From Planctomycetota bacterium (GTDB lineage: Bacteria; Planctomycetota; Phycisphaerae; Phycisphaerales; Phycisphaeraceae): a stretch of 64,000 bases of DNA. The translations under genes and the position numbers were made by a program. Location: the NCBI GenBank assembly GCA_024279865.1, contig JAJRRC010000052.1, positions 62,001-126,000 of the forward strand, read 5' to 3'. The stretch's first letter is position 1. The number at the start of each line of letters is the position of its first letter. The notes beneath the pieces were generated by a model. That model was not told where the DNA came from. It saw only the letters and a program-made list of their open reading frames with translations, and did not search any database. This document shows, piece after piece, positions 53,283 through 62,552 of this stretch.

Positions 53283-55352
53283 ATGAATCAACCCGCCCGG
53301 TTCCATTTCATGTCAAATTGGTTGGTGGTCGCTTTTTGGATTTTTGTAGCGACCCCGATTTATGCTCAACCAGCCACGTCACAACCCGCACGAGCCCGTG
53401 TTAATATCCCTGTGCCTCGTCATAGTGTGCATGAAAAGCCACGCAGTGAAATTTTAGTGTTCAGTAAACGCATCGATCAAATGGTGCGTAAGTTCGAAGG
53501 CCAGCAAAAACTCAAACCCAATCCACCCGCCAATGATGATATCTTTGTGCGACGGCTTTACCTTTCGATCATCGGTCGCATTCCAACGTATCGTGAAATC
53601 AGCGTCTATCGCAAACGTCACGATGTCAAGCGCCGCATGGAACTCGTTGACCAACTACTGGATAGTGATGGCTACATCAGCCATTGGTACAACTATTTTG
53701 CAGACATGCTTCGGATTCAATCTCAACGCCAGCAAGCCCAGGGAAAGCCTTACATCACTTGGATGAAACAGTCGTTGCGACAAAACAAGCCTTACGATCA
53801 GTTTGTTTATCAGATGCTGACGGCCGAGGGTTATATTTGGAATAACGGCGCGGTGGGATATTACCAACGGGACATGGGAATGCCCTTGGACAACATGTCC
53901 AACACCACACGCACGTTTTTGGGAACACGCATCGGTTGCGCCCAATGTCACGATCATCCGTTTGATGTGTGGACCCAACGCGAGTATTACGAAATGGCAG
54001 CCTATACCTATGGGCTGCATACCACCGCCAACAACACCCGTCACGCCAACATGAAAAAGCTGTACAAGATGATTCGCTCAGAGGGAGATCGCAGCAAACG
54101 CATCTTTCTTCAACGGGCCGCCCGAGAAGTGCTTGGCCCACTTTCCTATGACCTTTATGACAAGCCCGGGCATCGGTTGAAGTTGCCTCACGATTACAAG
54201 TATTCTGATGCCAAGCCCAAATCCCTGGTAACTCCCGCGACGATGTTCGGCGAATTGGCTCCGGTTGAAAAACCCCAAAGCTCTCGCAAGACTTTTTCGA
54301 AATGGCTGACTTCACCTCAAAACCCACGGTTTACCAAGGTGATTGTGAACCGACTTTGGAAGCAGGTTTTTGGTGTGGGTCTCATTGAGCCAGTGGATAA
54401 TATCAAAGACCACACCAAGGCGACCCACCCGCTTTTGCTGGATGAATTGGTGCGGCAAATGCAGGTTTTAGAGTACGACGTGAAACAATTTTTACGGGTT
54501 CTTTACAACACCAGACTCTTTGGACGTTCGGTGGCCCGCCGGCAATGGGACCCCACCCAAAAACAGGTTTTCACCGGGCCGATCCTGCTGCGGATGACCG
54601 CCAATCAATGGTGGGATTCGATGCTGACCTTGTCCGTGGTTGATCTAGATGAACGGCCAGGTAATGTGGCTGGCTGGCGTCGGTATGACTATGACAAACT
54701 TGAAGCGTTGCGCAAGGCCGATGGCGAAACGCTTTATAAAATTGTGGCTGACGCTGCGGTGAAAATGAAGGTGCAAAGTGAATATCAAGGCGATCTCAAA
54801 GAAGTTCAAGCCAAGTTGAACGCTGCGAACAAATCAGGTGACAAAGAAGAAGCCCAAAAATTACTGGCGGCACGACGAGAGCTTTGGAAAAAAATTCAGG
54901 CCCAACGCAATCAAGTTAAAAAAGAAGTGAAGCCCAATGAAACCGAAATCATAGATCCACGTTGGCACAAGGTGCCGAAAAATTTGGTTCGTGCATCGGA
55001 ATTGCGACAGCCCGCGCCGCCGGGACACTTCTTGCGGCAGTTTGGACAATCCGATCGTGAGTTGATTGATCATTCTTATGATGATGCTTCGGTTCCACAA
55101 ATTTTGACCCTGATCAATGGCCCGTTGTTTAATCAGTTGATGCGAAAAAATTCGCTGTTGGTTCAGGAAGTGGATGCCGCATCGAGTGCGCCGGATAAAT
55201 TCCGAATTATTTGGCTCAGTATGCTTGGCCGTCTGCCCACCAGCAGTGAAATGGCGTTGGCACTCAAAGAGTACAAGCTTAGTCGCACGCGAGGCATTGC
55301 AGATGTGGTGTGGGCTTTGCTTAACACGCGCGAGTTTTCTTTTGTTCAATAA
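53283..55352 (+). CDS. DUF1549/DUF1553 domain protein
   Basis: Exported protein of 689 residues typical of Planctomycetota. Signal peptide (MSNWLVVAFWIFVATPIYA from an internal Met), DUF1549 at about 60-270 with a cytochrome-like CAQCHDHPFD, and DUF1553 at about 330-680 with VNRLWKQVFGVGLIEPVDN. A heme c could bind at CAQCH, but no enzyme activity is established. A coiled-coil stretch lies between the domains (about 500-550). It is followed after 77 nt by the DUF1501 gene, the usual partner. Confidence 0.93.
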   Translation: MNQPARFHFMSNWLVVAFWIFVATPIYAQPATSQPARARVNIPVPRHSVHEKPRSEILVFSKRIDQMVRKFEGQQKLKPNPPANDDIFVRRLYLSIIGRIPTYREISVYRKRHDVKRRMELVDQLLDSDGYISHWYNYFADMLRIQSQRQQAQGKPYITWMKQSLRQNKPYDQFVYQMLTAEGYIWNNGAVGYYQRDMGMPLDNMSNTTRTFLGTRIGCAQCHDHPFDVWTQREYYEMAAYTYGLHTTANNTRHANMKKLYKMIRSEGDRSKRIFLQRAAREVLGPLSYDLYDKPGHRLKLPHDYKYSDAKPKSLVTPATMFGELAPVEKPQSSRKTFSKWLTSPQNPRFTKVIVNRLWKQVFGVGLIEPVDNIKDHTKATHPLLLDELVRQMQVLEYDVKQFLRVLYNTRLFGRSVARRQWDPTQKQVFTGPILLRMTANQWWDSMLTLSVVDLDERPGNVAGWRRYDYDKLEALRKADGETLYKIVADAAVKMKVQSEYQGDLKEVQAKLNAANKSGDKEEAQKLLAARRELWKKIQAQRNQVKKEVKPNETEIIDPRWHKVPKNLVRASELRQPAPPGHFLRQFGQSDRELIDHSYDDASVPQILTLINGPLFNQLMRKNSLLVQEVDAASSAPDKFRIIWLSMLGRLPTSSEMALALKEYKLSRTRGIADVVWALLNTREFSFVQ

Positions 55353-55429
55353 GTAGACGCGCATGACGCATGCACGATTTTGCATGATGCGACAATGACA
55401 AAAAAACGGGGCAATGAAATAGGATTGGT

Positions 55430-56707
55430 ATGACACTTAAAAATATCATGCAACAACTTGATGACCCGACGCGACGCCAATTTATCGCTTCACTCGCAGG
55501 TGCGTATCTGGGCGTTAAAATGTTGCCACAGGCGATGGCTGCACCGATGCCCCAATTGCCCAAGAACCCCATCAATGTAATCTACCTCTACATGTCCGGC
55601 GGCATGAGTCACCTCGAAACACTCGACCCCAAATCAGATCAAAAAATCGCCGGTCCCACCAACGCCATCGGGACAGACCTTCAAGGTGTTCAACTTAGCG
55701 AACACATGGTCGGCCTGGCCAATCACCTCGACAAGTTGGCCATCATTCGATCTCTGTCTTCTAAGCAAGGTGCTCATGAACAGGCTTATTACCTGATGCA
55801 CACCAGTTATGCCTCTCGGGGAACAATCATCCATCCGAGTATGGGAACATGGATGATGCAGTTGCAAGGAAAAAGCAATCCCAAATTACCCGGCAATGTG
55901 ATTGTCGGTTCAGGCTATCAATCCTCAGGCTACATGCCGCCGAAACTTGGCCCGCTGATCATTGGTGATCCCAACAAAGGATTACAAAACAGCAAGCTAC
56001 CTAAAAATGTGACGCCCGCTCAATTTGAACGCCGTCTTAAATTAGCAGATCGTTTGAATTTGGCTTTTAACAATCGTTATCGTCAGTCTCAGGTCAAGGC
56101 TTACAACGATATGTACAACGATGCCATTGGGCTGATGAAGAGCAAGGATATTGAAGTTTTTAATCTCAAACGTGAGCCGGGCTTGTTACGAGAACGGTAT
56201 GGACAAAACCCTTTTGGACAGGGTTGTCTCTTGGCTAGACGATTGGTCGAGCAAGGTGTTCGGTTTGTCGAGGTGAGTTTAAACGGCTGGGATATGCACG
56301 ATGATCTGTTTCGTCGCGCGTCAGAGCTTGCGCCCACGTTGGATCAAGCGCTCAGTTCATTGCTGACCGATCTTGCGGACCGTAACATGCTCGATAGTAC
56401 GTTGGTGGTGCTGGCCACGGAGTTTGGCAGAACCCCCACGATCAACGCCAACAAAGGACGCGATCATTACCCGCGTGCGTTTAGTTGCTTATTGGCCGGG
56501 GCAAATGTTCAAAGAGGCCAAGTGATTGGTCAAACCAACGCACAGGGATCGCATGTCGAATCAGAGCCGTTCTCTGTGGCAGATTTCAACGCCACCGTGG
56601 CAGCGGCGGCAGGCTTGCCTTTGGACAAAATCGTCTATTCTCCCACCAAACGGCCCTTTACCGTCGCCAACAAAGGCAAGCCCATTGCCGCAGCATTGAC
56701 GATTTAG
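55430..56707 (+). CDS. DUF1501 domain protein
   Basis: Exported protein of 425 residues, usual partner of DUF1549/1553 proteins. The N-terminus DDPTRRQFIASLAGAYLGVK carries a Tat-type RR signal, so it is probably exported folded. The core resembles alkaline-phosphatase-like sulfatase folds: YLYMSGGMSHLETLDPK, VEVSLNGWDMHDDLF, LVVLATEFGRTPTIN. The role of this pair is unresolved. AGGA precedes ATG 55430. Confidence 0.92.
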   Translation: MTLKNIMQQLDDPTRRQFIASLAGAYLGVKMLPQAMAAPMPQLPKNPINVIYLYMSGGMSHLETLDPKSDQKIAGPTNAIGTDLQGVQLSEHMVGLANHLDKLAIIRSLSSKQGAHEQAYYLMHTSYASRGTIIHPSMGTWMMQLQGKSNPKLPGNVIVGSGYQSSGYMPPKLGPLIIGDPNKGLQNSKLPKNVTPAQFERRLKLADRLNLAFNNRYRQSQVKAYNDMYNDAIGLMKSKDIEVFNLKREPGLLRERYGQNPFGQGCLLARRLVEQGVRFVEVSLNGWDMHDDLFRRASELAPTLDQALSSLLTDLADRNMLDSTLVVLATEFGRTPTINANKGRDHYPRAFSCLLAGANVQRGQVIGQTNAQGSHVESEPFSVADFNATVAAAAGLPLDKIVYSPTKRPFTVANKGKPIAAALTI

Positions 56708-56750
56708 TTATTATTAATGCTTACAAGTTTTAACCCCTTAGGAGTTTTTC

Positions 56751-57200
56751 ATGTCCATCGTTCGTTTGAGTTGTGCCTTGATGATTGTGTTGGCCTGCGT
56801 CGCGTCATTGACGTTGGCGTCTGAATCTAAAAAAAAAGGGTCTCACCACAGCGCACTTGAAGAGCACATGGAAGAGCTCGCTGATAGCTACAAAGCGCTG
56901 CGTCGTCAGGCTCGCAGGCAACAGTTTGATGCGGCGTCCCTTAAAAATGTTCGGAACATACAGATTCACGCTTTGGGAGCCATGCACGAAAACCTGGAAA
57001 CCCAAGGCAAGGTTTCAGCCAAAAAACAAGCCAAAATCAATCTGGCTTACCGCAAAGCCATGGTCCATTTGATTAAGACGGCTTTGGACCTGGAAATTTC
57101 ATTGTTAGAAAAACGCCACAGCGATGCTCAAAAACTCGTGACCCAACTAGGTCGTATCAAAGAAGACGGCCACGAGCAATTTAAAGTCGAAGAAGATTAA
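56751..57200 (+). CDS. Small secreted helical protein
   Basis: Exported protein of 149 residues: signal peptide (CALMIVLACVASLTLASESK region), then an almost all-helical mature chain rich in Lys, Gln and Glu (EEHMEELADSYKALRRQARR), similar in look to small cytochrome-b562-like or heavy-metal-binding helical bundles; no Cys or Met pattern supports that here. Third gene after the DUF1549-DUF1501 pair, 43 nt downstream, so probably in the same operon. AGGAG lies 6 nt before ATG 56751. Confidence 0.8.
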   Translation: MSIVRLSCALMIVLACVASLTLASESKKKGSHHSALEEHMEELADSYKALRRQARRQQFDAASLKNVRNIQIHALGAMHENLETQGKVSAKKQAKINLAYRKAMVHLIKTALDLEISLLEKRHSDAQKLVTQLGRIKEDGHEQFKVEED

Positions 57201-57235
57201 TTCCGTCTTCGTCATCAGCATGAATTCATCTGTCG

Positions 57236-57330
57236 CGTTTTAAAGAATCCGACTCTTCGGCAGACCTTAGAATTCGGCTTTGTCAAAGCCGAATTCTAAC
57301 AGCTTGCGCGTCTACTAAAATACAGAAAAT
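57236..57330. repeat. Short ATCCGACTCTTCGGCAG repeat with hairpin
   Basis: AATCCGACTCTTCGGCAGAC, then TTAGAATTCGGCTTTGTCAA and an inverted GCCGAATTCTAA, then GCTTGCGCGTCTAC. The hairpin TTAGAATTCGGCTTTG/CAAAGCCGAATTCTAA is nearly perfect here; the copy at 29432 has lost its right arm. Confidence 0.75.
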
Positions 57331-57353
57331 GCGACAGATGGTTTTGTGACGCT

Positions 57354-58127
57354 TTAGTTCAGTCCCATGGCTTTTAGGTTTTTGAAGCTGATTTCGATAC
57401 TTTCGAAGGGATCGAGTTTGCCGTTGTCACGTTCGACGACGTAGTATTCAACGCCCGCGTTTTTGGCTGCGGTGAGAATGCGGTCCCATTGCAGATTGCC
57501 TTCGCCTACTTCGCCCATAAATTGTGTGCGGTCATGGTTGATTCCCATATCTTTGACATGGATGATTGGGCAACGGCCCGTGAGGCGATCAATCCAAGCT
57601 GAAGGGTCGCCGCCGCCATGGGTGATCCAATAGGTGTCCAATTCAAACCAAACGTCTTTTGCAAGATGTTGGATGAGTGCTTCGTAAGCGGTCTTGCCTG
57701 TGTCGATACATTTGAGCAGTTCGTGGCTATGGTTGTGATAGCCTGCGGTGATGCCATGCTTACCGAGTTCGGCAGCTGCGTCGGAAAATTCCTTGGCGAA
57801 CGCGATCCAGGTTGCTGATAGATATTGATTTTCTTTGGGCATGAATCCGCTGCAGATGGCGTACTTACAGTCGAGTGCTTGGTAATATTCAACACATTGG
57901 TTGATTTCTTGCATTTGGTCCAATGGGGTATGGATCGAGCTGCAGGTGAGGCCGTGGTCTTTGAGAATTTTGACCAGTTCGGAGGTTTCGATTTCGCCGA
58001 GGGCTGCAATTTCAATAGACTGATAGCCAATGTCGCTGACTTTTTTGCAGGTGTCTGCAATGTCTGCAGGGGTTTTAATATGATCGCGAAGTGTGTAGAT
58101 CTGAAGGCCGATTTGAGTTTGTGACAT
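57354..58127 (-). CDS. Sugar phosphate isomerase/epimerase-like protein, copy 1
   Basis: Xylose-isomerase-like TIM barrel of 257 residues (AP endonuclease 2 family). TLRDHIKTPADIADTCKKVS begins the barrel; metal-site patterns HNHSHEL, ELDTYWITHGGGDP and HVKDMG are all present. Substrate unknown; such proteins act on keto-sugars or inositol derivatives. Copy 2 lies upstream on the same strand and is closely similar. The upstream region has a promoter-like TTGACA-16-AACAAT and a TTAAAC-T-GTTTAA palindrome. Confidence 0.88.
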   Translation of the reverse strand: MSQTQIGLQIYTLRDHIKTPADIADTCKKVSDIGYQSIEIAALGEIETSELVKILKDHGLTCSSIHTPLDQMQEINQCVEYYQALDCKYAICSGFMPKENQYLSATWIAFAKEFSDAAAELGKHGITAGYHNHSHELLKCIDTGKTAYEALIQHLAKDVWFELDTYWITHGGGDPSAWIDRLTGRCPIIHVKDMGINHDRTQFMGEVGEGNLQWDRILTAAKNAGVEYYVVERDNGKLDPFESIEISFKNLKAMGLN

Positions 58128-58165
58128 GGTGCGTTCTTTTTGGGTAAGGATAATAAGGTCGCTTG

Positions 58166-58218
58166 TTAAACTGTTTAATAAGCGGCCTCTATTGTTTCAA
58201 TTAATTAATTAATGTCAA
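58166..58218 (-). promoter_or_regulatory. Promoter and palindromic operator of isomerase copy 1
   Basis: On the minus strand: TTGACA (58218-58213), 16 bp, AACAAT (58196-58191), then the 13-bp palindrome TTAAAC-A-GTTTAA (58178-58166) where the transcript would begin. The position suits a repressor site. Confidence 0.5.
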
Positions 58219-58374
58219 GTGTAGAAGGCTTGTTTGGTTCGCCGGTTCAGGGGTTGAGAGCGCGTTTGACCATGATCCATAAACTAAAAAAGGGTTCTCA
58301 ATGGATCAATGAAACAAGCTGCGAGCGTTGAACCCAAGCAGCAGGCCAGCGGTTTTTGGGGCGTGGTTGAAAAA

Positions 58375-59148
58375 TTAGCTTAAACCCATAGCCTGTAAGT
58401 TTTTGAGGCTGATTTCTAAGCTGTCAAAGGGGTCTAATTCACCGCTATCACGTTCGACCATGTACCATTGTACGTCTGCGTTTTTGGAGGCAGAGACAAT
58501 GCGGTCCCATTGCAGATTGCCCTCGCCGACTTCGCACATGAATTGGTTGCGTTCATGGTTGATGCCCATGTCTTTGACATGAATGACCGGGCAACGGCCA
58601 GCGACGCGGTCGAGCCAGGCAGAAGGTTCTCCCCCGCCATGGGTGACCCAGTAGGTATCTAGTTCGAACCAGACATTGTCAGAAGTATGTTCGATCAAGG
58701 TTTCGTAAGCGGTTTTGCCTGTATCGACACATTTGAGAAATTCATGGCTATGGTTGTGATATCCCGCAGTGATGCCATGGTTCGCTAGTTGGGCTACCAC
58801 GTCAGAAAATTCCTTGGCAAATGCGATCCAGGTTGCTGATAGATAGTGATTTTCTTGGGGCCAAAATCCGCCGATGGCGGTGTATTGGCATTCAAGCGCT
58901 TGGTGATATTCGACACATTGGTTGACATTTTTCATTTGGTCCAAAGACGCATGGGTGGCTCCGCAGGTGAGGCCGTGGTCTTTGAGAATTTTGACCAGTT
59001 CGGAAACTTCAATCTCGCCAAAGCCTGAAACCTGAATGCCTCGGTAGCCCATGTCACTGACTTTTTTACAGGTGGCGGCAATGTCTGCTGGGGTTTTGAG
59101 ATGGTCGCGAAGCGTGTACATCTGAGCGCCAAGTTGAGTTTGTGACAT
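58375..59148 (-). CDS. Sugar phosphate isomerase/epimerase-like protein, copy 2
   Basis: Paralogue of copy 1 along all 257 residues (same metal patterns HNHSHEF, ELDTYWVTHGGGEP, HVKDMG). ATG 59148 gives the same N-terminus as copy 1 (MSQTQLGAQMYTLRDHLKTP); the frame is open 51 nt further up without similarity. The 226 nt after it contain no terminator and then the copy 1 promoter, so each copy is probably transcribed separately. Confidence 0.88.
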   Translation of the reverse strand: MSQTQLGAQMYTLRDHLKTPADIAATCKKVSDMGYRGIQVSGFGEIEVSELVKILKDHGLTCGATHASLDQMKNVNQCVEYHQALECQYTAIGGFWPQENHYLSATWIAFAKEFSDVVAQLANHGITAGYHNHSHEFLKCVDTGKTAYETLIEHTSDNVWFELDTYWVTHGGGEPSAWLDRVAGRCPVIHVKDMGINHERNQFMCEVGEGNLQWDRIVSASKNADVQWYMVERDSGELDPFDSLEISLKNLQAMGLS

Positions 59149-59207
59149 GGTGGATTCTTTCAGGATAGATACAAAAAACGCCATTGAGACGGAGGGCAAT
59201 CGCGTGT

Positions 59208-59235
59208 ATTATTTCAAGTGTTAAATGCCTGTCAA
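59208..59235 (-). promoter_or_regulatory. Promoter of isomerase copy 2
   Basis: On the minus strand: TTGACA (59235-59230), 16 bp, AATAAT (59213-59208). The surrounding bases match the copy 1 promoter (CTATACTTGACA versus CTACACTTGACA), so the promoter was duplicated with the gene; the TTAAAC palindrome was not kept. Confidence 0.6.
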
Positions 59236-59247
59236 GTATAGATGGCT

Positions 59248-60174
59248 TTACCAGACGACGACTTCTCGTTGGAGGGGAACGTCGAGTTGTTCGAGGACCA
59301 CTTTTTCAACATGCTCAAGGAGATTGAGAATGTCCGTGGCGGTGGCTTGTTTGCCTGCGACGATGAAGTTGGCATGACGGTCGGAGATGATCGCGTCGCC
59401 GATTTGGTGGCCTTTGAGGCCGACTTTGTCGATCAATTGGCCCGCGGATTGTCGTAGATAAGGATTGTCATCTTCTTCGGTGGGTTGAGGATTTTTAAAC
59501 GCACAGCCAGCGGAATCTTCACCCAACGGCTGGGTGTTTTTCTTATAGAGAAAGATTTCCTTGACCTGCTTCATCAGGCTCTCAGGATCATCTTCGACCA
59601 ATTCAAGCTCGGCTTCGAGAATGATCGGGGCTCTGATATTCGTCTGGCGATAAGAAAAGTAAAGGTCCTCACGGCAACGCTCGTAAGCTTCACCCTTGAG
59701 ATCCATGACCTTGATACGACTCACCACCGGGCCAATCTCACCAAAACGACCACCCGCATTCATCCGAATCGCACCCCCCACGCTCGCAGGAATCCCGGCA
59801 AGAATTTCCAGTCCACCCAGACCCGCCTTGGCAGTCTCCAAAACCAACTTGGCCAAGTCGTACCCCGCGCCCACGGTGACGGTGTGTTCTGCGATGGCCA
59901 TTTGCTTAAAGCCCGGCCGATCCAGCCGTATCACAATGCCTTTCACGCCTTGATCGCGGACCAATAAATTGGCGCCACTTCCAAACACATGCACCGGGAC
60001 TTGCTCTGCATGGCAACGCGAGAGCAACGCGCTGAGCTGCTCCGCATCAGCAGGATGAGCCAATGCCTGAGCATTGCCCCCCATGCCATACCACGTTAAA
60101 GGCCCCAGCGGGGCATTGAGTTCATGATCAATATTCAGTTGAGATAAAAGGGAGGTAATCACACTATATATCAT
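59248..60174 (-). CDS. murB: UDP-N-acetylenolpyruvoylglucosamine reductase
   Basis: FAD- and NADPH-dependent enzyme of peptidoglycan synthesis that makes UDP-MurNAc; 308 residues, type II (short) MurB. Motifs: SGANLLVRDQG, GGLEILAGIPASVGGAIRMN, SAGCAFKNP with the catalytic region, and the C-terminal LIDKVGLKGHQIGDAIISDR. ATG 60174 is chosen for homology; ATG 60201 is also possible, directly preceded on the coding strand by G8 from a repeat element. The longer frame back to 60450 is translated repeat. Divergent from gmhA. The presence of murB shows that peptidoglycan can be made. Confidence 0.95.
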   Translation of the reverse strand: MIYSVITSLLSQLNIDHELNAPLGPLTWYGMGGNAQALAHPADAEQLSALLSRCHAEQVPVHVFGSGANLLVRDQGVKGIVIRLDRPGFKQMAIAEHTVTVGAGYDLAKLVLETAKAGLGGLEILAGIPASVGGAIRMNAGGRFGEIGPVVSRIKVMDLKGEAYERCREDLYFSYRQTNIRAPIILEAELELVEDDPESLMKQVKEIFLYKKNTQPLGEDSAGCAFKNPQPTEEDDNPYLRQSAGQLIDKVGLKGHQIGDAIISDRHANFIVAGKQATATDILNLLEHVEKVVLEQLDVPLQREVVVW

Positions 60175-60201
60175 CGGACAACTCAATAAGAATACTTTCA
60201 T

Positions 60202-60345
60202 CCCCCCCGAAATTTTTCTCTTGGTGAGCCCTGCGTTTTGGGAAGCTCTCCGGAAGTTTCCTTTGAGAAGGTTTGATGCTCTTGGCTTTTTTGATTGATT
60301 GATGTTTAGGTGTGTTTGGTGCGCGTGTGATTGACCTGCGATGAT
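60202..60345. repeat. C-tract element with extended arm
   Basis: C8 tract, CTTGGTGAGCCCTGCGTTTT (complement of the ACGCTGGGATCACCAAG arm), CTCCGGAAGTTTCC, then AAGGTTTGATGCTCTTGG and TTTGATTGATTGATGTTTAG. The last part is shared with 62620-62690. Confidence 0.8.
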
Positions 60346-60380
60346 CACCCCCCCTTTTTCCAGAGCATCTGCTTGGCGAT

Positions 60381-61016
60381 ATGATAGAGTCCATCGATCC
60401 TTGGGGTCGAACCAATGTCTCCACGAAAGGGTTTGTCTTGACAGATACACAGTCCATATTGAAGGACAATATCAACGCTTTGACCGAAACCATTCAGTCA
60501 CTAGACGGCTTGAACGACGTTTTGCTTCAAGCAGCGGACATGGTGACGACTGCTCTCAATGCCGGCCATAAGTTATTAACCTGTGGCAACGGCGGCAGCG
60601 CAGCAGATGCAGCCCACCTGGCGACCGAATTTGTCGTCCGATTCGATCAGGAAAGACGACCCTATCCAGCCATCTGCCTCAATGCCAGTGGCAGCGACCT
60701 GACGGCCGTCGGCAATGATTATGTCTGTGAAAAAGCATTCGAACGCCAAGTCCATGCCTTTGGACAGCAAGGCGACATCCTCATCGTGTTCACCACCAGT
60801 GGCAATTCAAAAAATATCTTGCTGGCATTGGAACAAGCCAATCGCATGGGGCTGCAAAGCATTGCGTTTCTCGGTAAAAGTGGCGGTCAAACCAAAGGCT
60901 TGGCAACCGTCGAACTCACCGTCCCCGGAACCGTGACCGCTCGGATTCAAGAAGCCCAGCACCTCTTGCTGCACTGTTTGTGTGAAATCGTTGAAACCGG
61001 TTTGGCTAAAGCTTAA
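60381..61016 (+). CDS. gmhA: Sedoheptulose 7-phosphate isomerase
   Basis: SIS-domain isomerase converting sedoheptulose 7-phosphate to D-glycero-D-manno-heptose 7-phosphate, first step of LPS heptose synthesis; hldE at 30 kb does steps two and four. 211 residues. Motifs: LLTCGNGGSAADAAHLATEF, VFTTSGNSKNILLALEQA. The start could be further in, because GmhA usually lacks the first 15-20 residues given here. Divergent from murB. Confidence 0.92.
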   Translation: MIESIDPWGRTNVSTKGFVLTDTQSILKDNINALTETIQSLDGLNDVLLQAADMVTTALNAGHKLLTCGNGGSAADAAHLATEFVVRFDQERRPYPAICLNASGSDLTAVGNDYVCEKAFERQVHAFGQQGDILIVFTTSGNSKNILLALEQANRMGLQSIAFLGKSGGQTKGLATVELTVPGTVTARIQEAQHLLLHCLCEIVETGLAKA

Positions 61017-61055
61017 GGCTTGAATCGTTTTAATTTGATGAATGGTTATAAAGTT

Positions 61056-61097
61056 AGCCGCAAGCATACTTGCTTGCGCGTCTGGGATCCGGGGGGG
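61056..61097. repeat. REP-like hairpin and G-tract before a stop codon
   Basis: AGCCGCAAGCATACTTGCTT then GCGCGTCTGG is the inverse of the 45951 copy; GGATCCGGGGGGG follows and touches the complement of the next gene's stop. Confidence 0.8.
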
Positions 61098-62531
61098 CTA
61101 TAGGCATTCTTTTTCAAAAAGGTCACAAGCTTCTTCAATCCCGTCGTGGGAGCCAAAACGGCCCGCAATTTCTTGGCATCGTTGAGCAACCAGCGGATCA
61201 TTGAGCAGTCGCCCCAACGTTGCCGTCGCCCGACGCACGGTGTATTGAGACGGCTTAAGTGACGTGCCAAGACCCAGCCGTTCGATGCGTTGGGCGTTGT
61301 CGAATTGATCGTGGGCAAGCTTGACGATCAAGTGTGAAACACCTGCTGCGCATGCTTGGCTCAGCGTGCCGATGCCGCCGTGATAGACCAACGCGTCACA
61401 GTGGGGAAGCAGTTGACTCAACGGCACAAAATCAAAATGGCGAACATGATCCGGTAGAGAGCAAGGCAGTTGCTGAGGATGCCGGGTCAAGAAAATAGCG
61501 CGGCGGCCGAGCTTGCGGCAGACTTCAATCGAAGTTTTGAAAAACACGCGGCCATGAATGTTCGCAGACCCCGGCGTAAAAACCACCGGCCGATGCGAAC
61601 CCCCTTCACAAAAATCCAGAATCTCCGTATCAAGCGATGACCCATCACTCTCATCAAACAAACCAAAACCCGTCAGACGAACCTGGCTCGGCCAATCCGA
61701 TGCAGGCAGCCCAAACCACTCCGGAAACATGGCCAAAATCAATTGCGGCGAATTCCACCACCGACCAATAATACGCGACGTTTTCTTCAAACCCAATTCC
61801 GCGCGAAACGCATTGAGCTTAGGCAATACCATGTAATCAATGGCACTGTCCGAAGCACGCCAAATCCAAGATTTAATTCCATGCGGGAGCCAAGTCGGCA
61901 TGATCAAGCCCGGCAAACGTGGTGGTTTCTCACAACTCAAAAATACGCAAGGAGCCAATTGCACAGTGGCCATCGGCAATCCATCCCCCCTTGCTGCTGC
62001 GTCTCCGGGAAGTTGCTCTTGGTCTCCTGGTTTCCACGAACTCCGTATTTTTTCTTGGTATCCCCCTAAAAATTCTGGAAGCACTGCTTTGAGTGGGCCT
62101 AAAAATGGGAACTTTGTTTTATGGGATTGGTTTGCTGCAAGCTGTTTTTGACTTGCGGTGAGCGAAAGATAATCTTGCGCGATCCGCGCCCCCAATGCCA
62201 GTGGTCCTGCGATGACAGCCGTTTTGCCGGGTTCAAATTGATCGACAATAAAATCATGTTGCTGACGCATGACGTTTAGCGATAGATTTAAAATAAGTCT
62301 TGTTGCTTTGATACCTGGTTTCCAGAGATCGGAGTTTTCCAAGACTGAACGGAAATGTTCATCGGTACCAATTTCAAAAAAGGGTAGGTCCAAGCGTTCA
62401 CACAACGATTGAAAGTGGCCGTTGGTCGCCACGGTGACCCGATAGCCACGACGTTGCAACGCCAAAGCCATCGCGACAAAAGGGTGAACATCTCCAGCAG
62501 AACCGACGGGCATCAAAATGATGTGTTGCAT
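61098..62531 (-). CDS. GT1-type (UDP-glycosyltransferase-like) glycosyltransferase
   Basis: GT-B glycosyltransferase of 477 residues of the macrolide/sterol glucosyltransferase type. N-terminal ILMPVGSAGDVHPFVAMALA and C-terminal donor-binding FVPLSQLLPHCDALVYHGG, GIGTLSQACAAGVSHLIV. It probably glycosylates a lipid or small hydrophobic acceptor. Residues about 168-186 (GDQEQLPGDAAARGDGL) are encoded by a degenerate C-tract unit (61984-62030). The stop touches a G-tract; the start lies just downstream of another C-tract element. Confidence 0.85.
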   Translation of the reverse strand: MQHIILMPVGSAGDVHPFVAMALALQRRGYRVTVATNGHFQSLCERLDLPFFEIGTDEHFRSVLENSDLWKPGIKATRLILNLSLNVMRQQHDFIVDQFEPGKTAVIAGPLALGARIAQDYLSLTASQKQLAANQSHKTKFPFLGPLKAVLPEFLGGYQEKIRSSWKPGDQEQLPGDAAARGDGLPMATVQLAPCVFLSCEKPPRLPGLIMPTWLPHGIKSWIWRASDSAIDYMVLPKLNAFRAELGLKKTSRIIGRWWNSPQLILAMFPEWFGLPASDWPSQVRLTGFGLFDESDGSSLDTEILDFCEGGSHRPVVFTPGSANIHGRVFFKTSIEVCRKLGRRAIFLTRHPQQLPCSLPDHVRHFDFVPLSQLLPHCDALVYHGGIGTLSQACAAGVSHLIVKLAHDQFDNAQRIERLGLGTSLKPSQYTVRRATATLGRLLNDPLVAQRCQEIAGRFGSHDGIEEACDLFEKECL

Positions 62532-62552
62532 ATGAACCTATGATAAACGATA

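Noticed and set aside
60202-60450. Extended N-terminus of MurB
   Set aside because: The extra 90 codons are translated from a family A element and from sequence antisense to gmhA.
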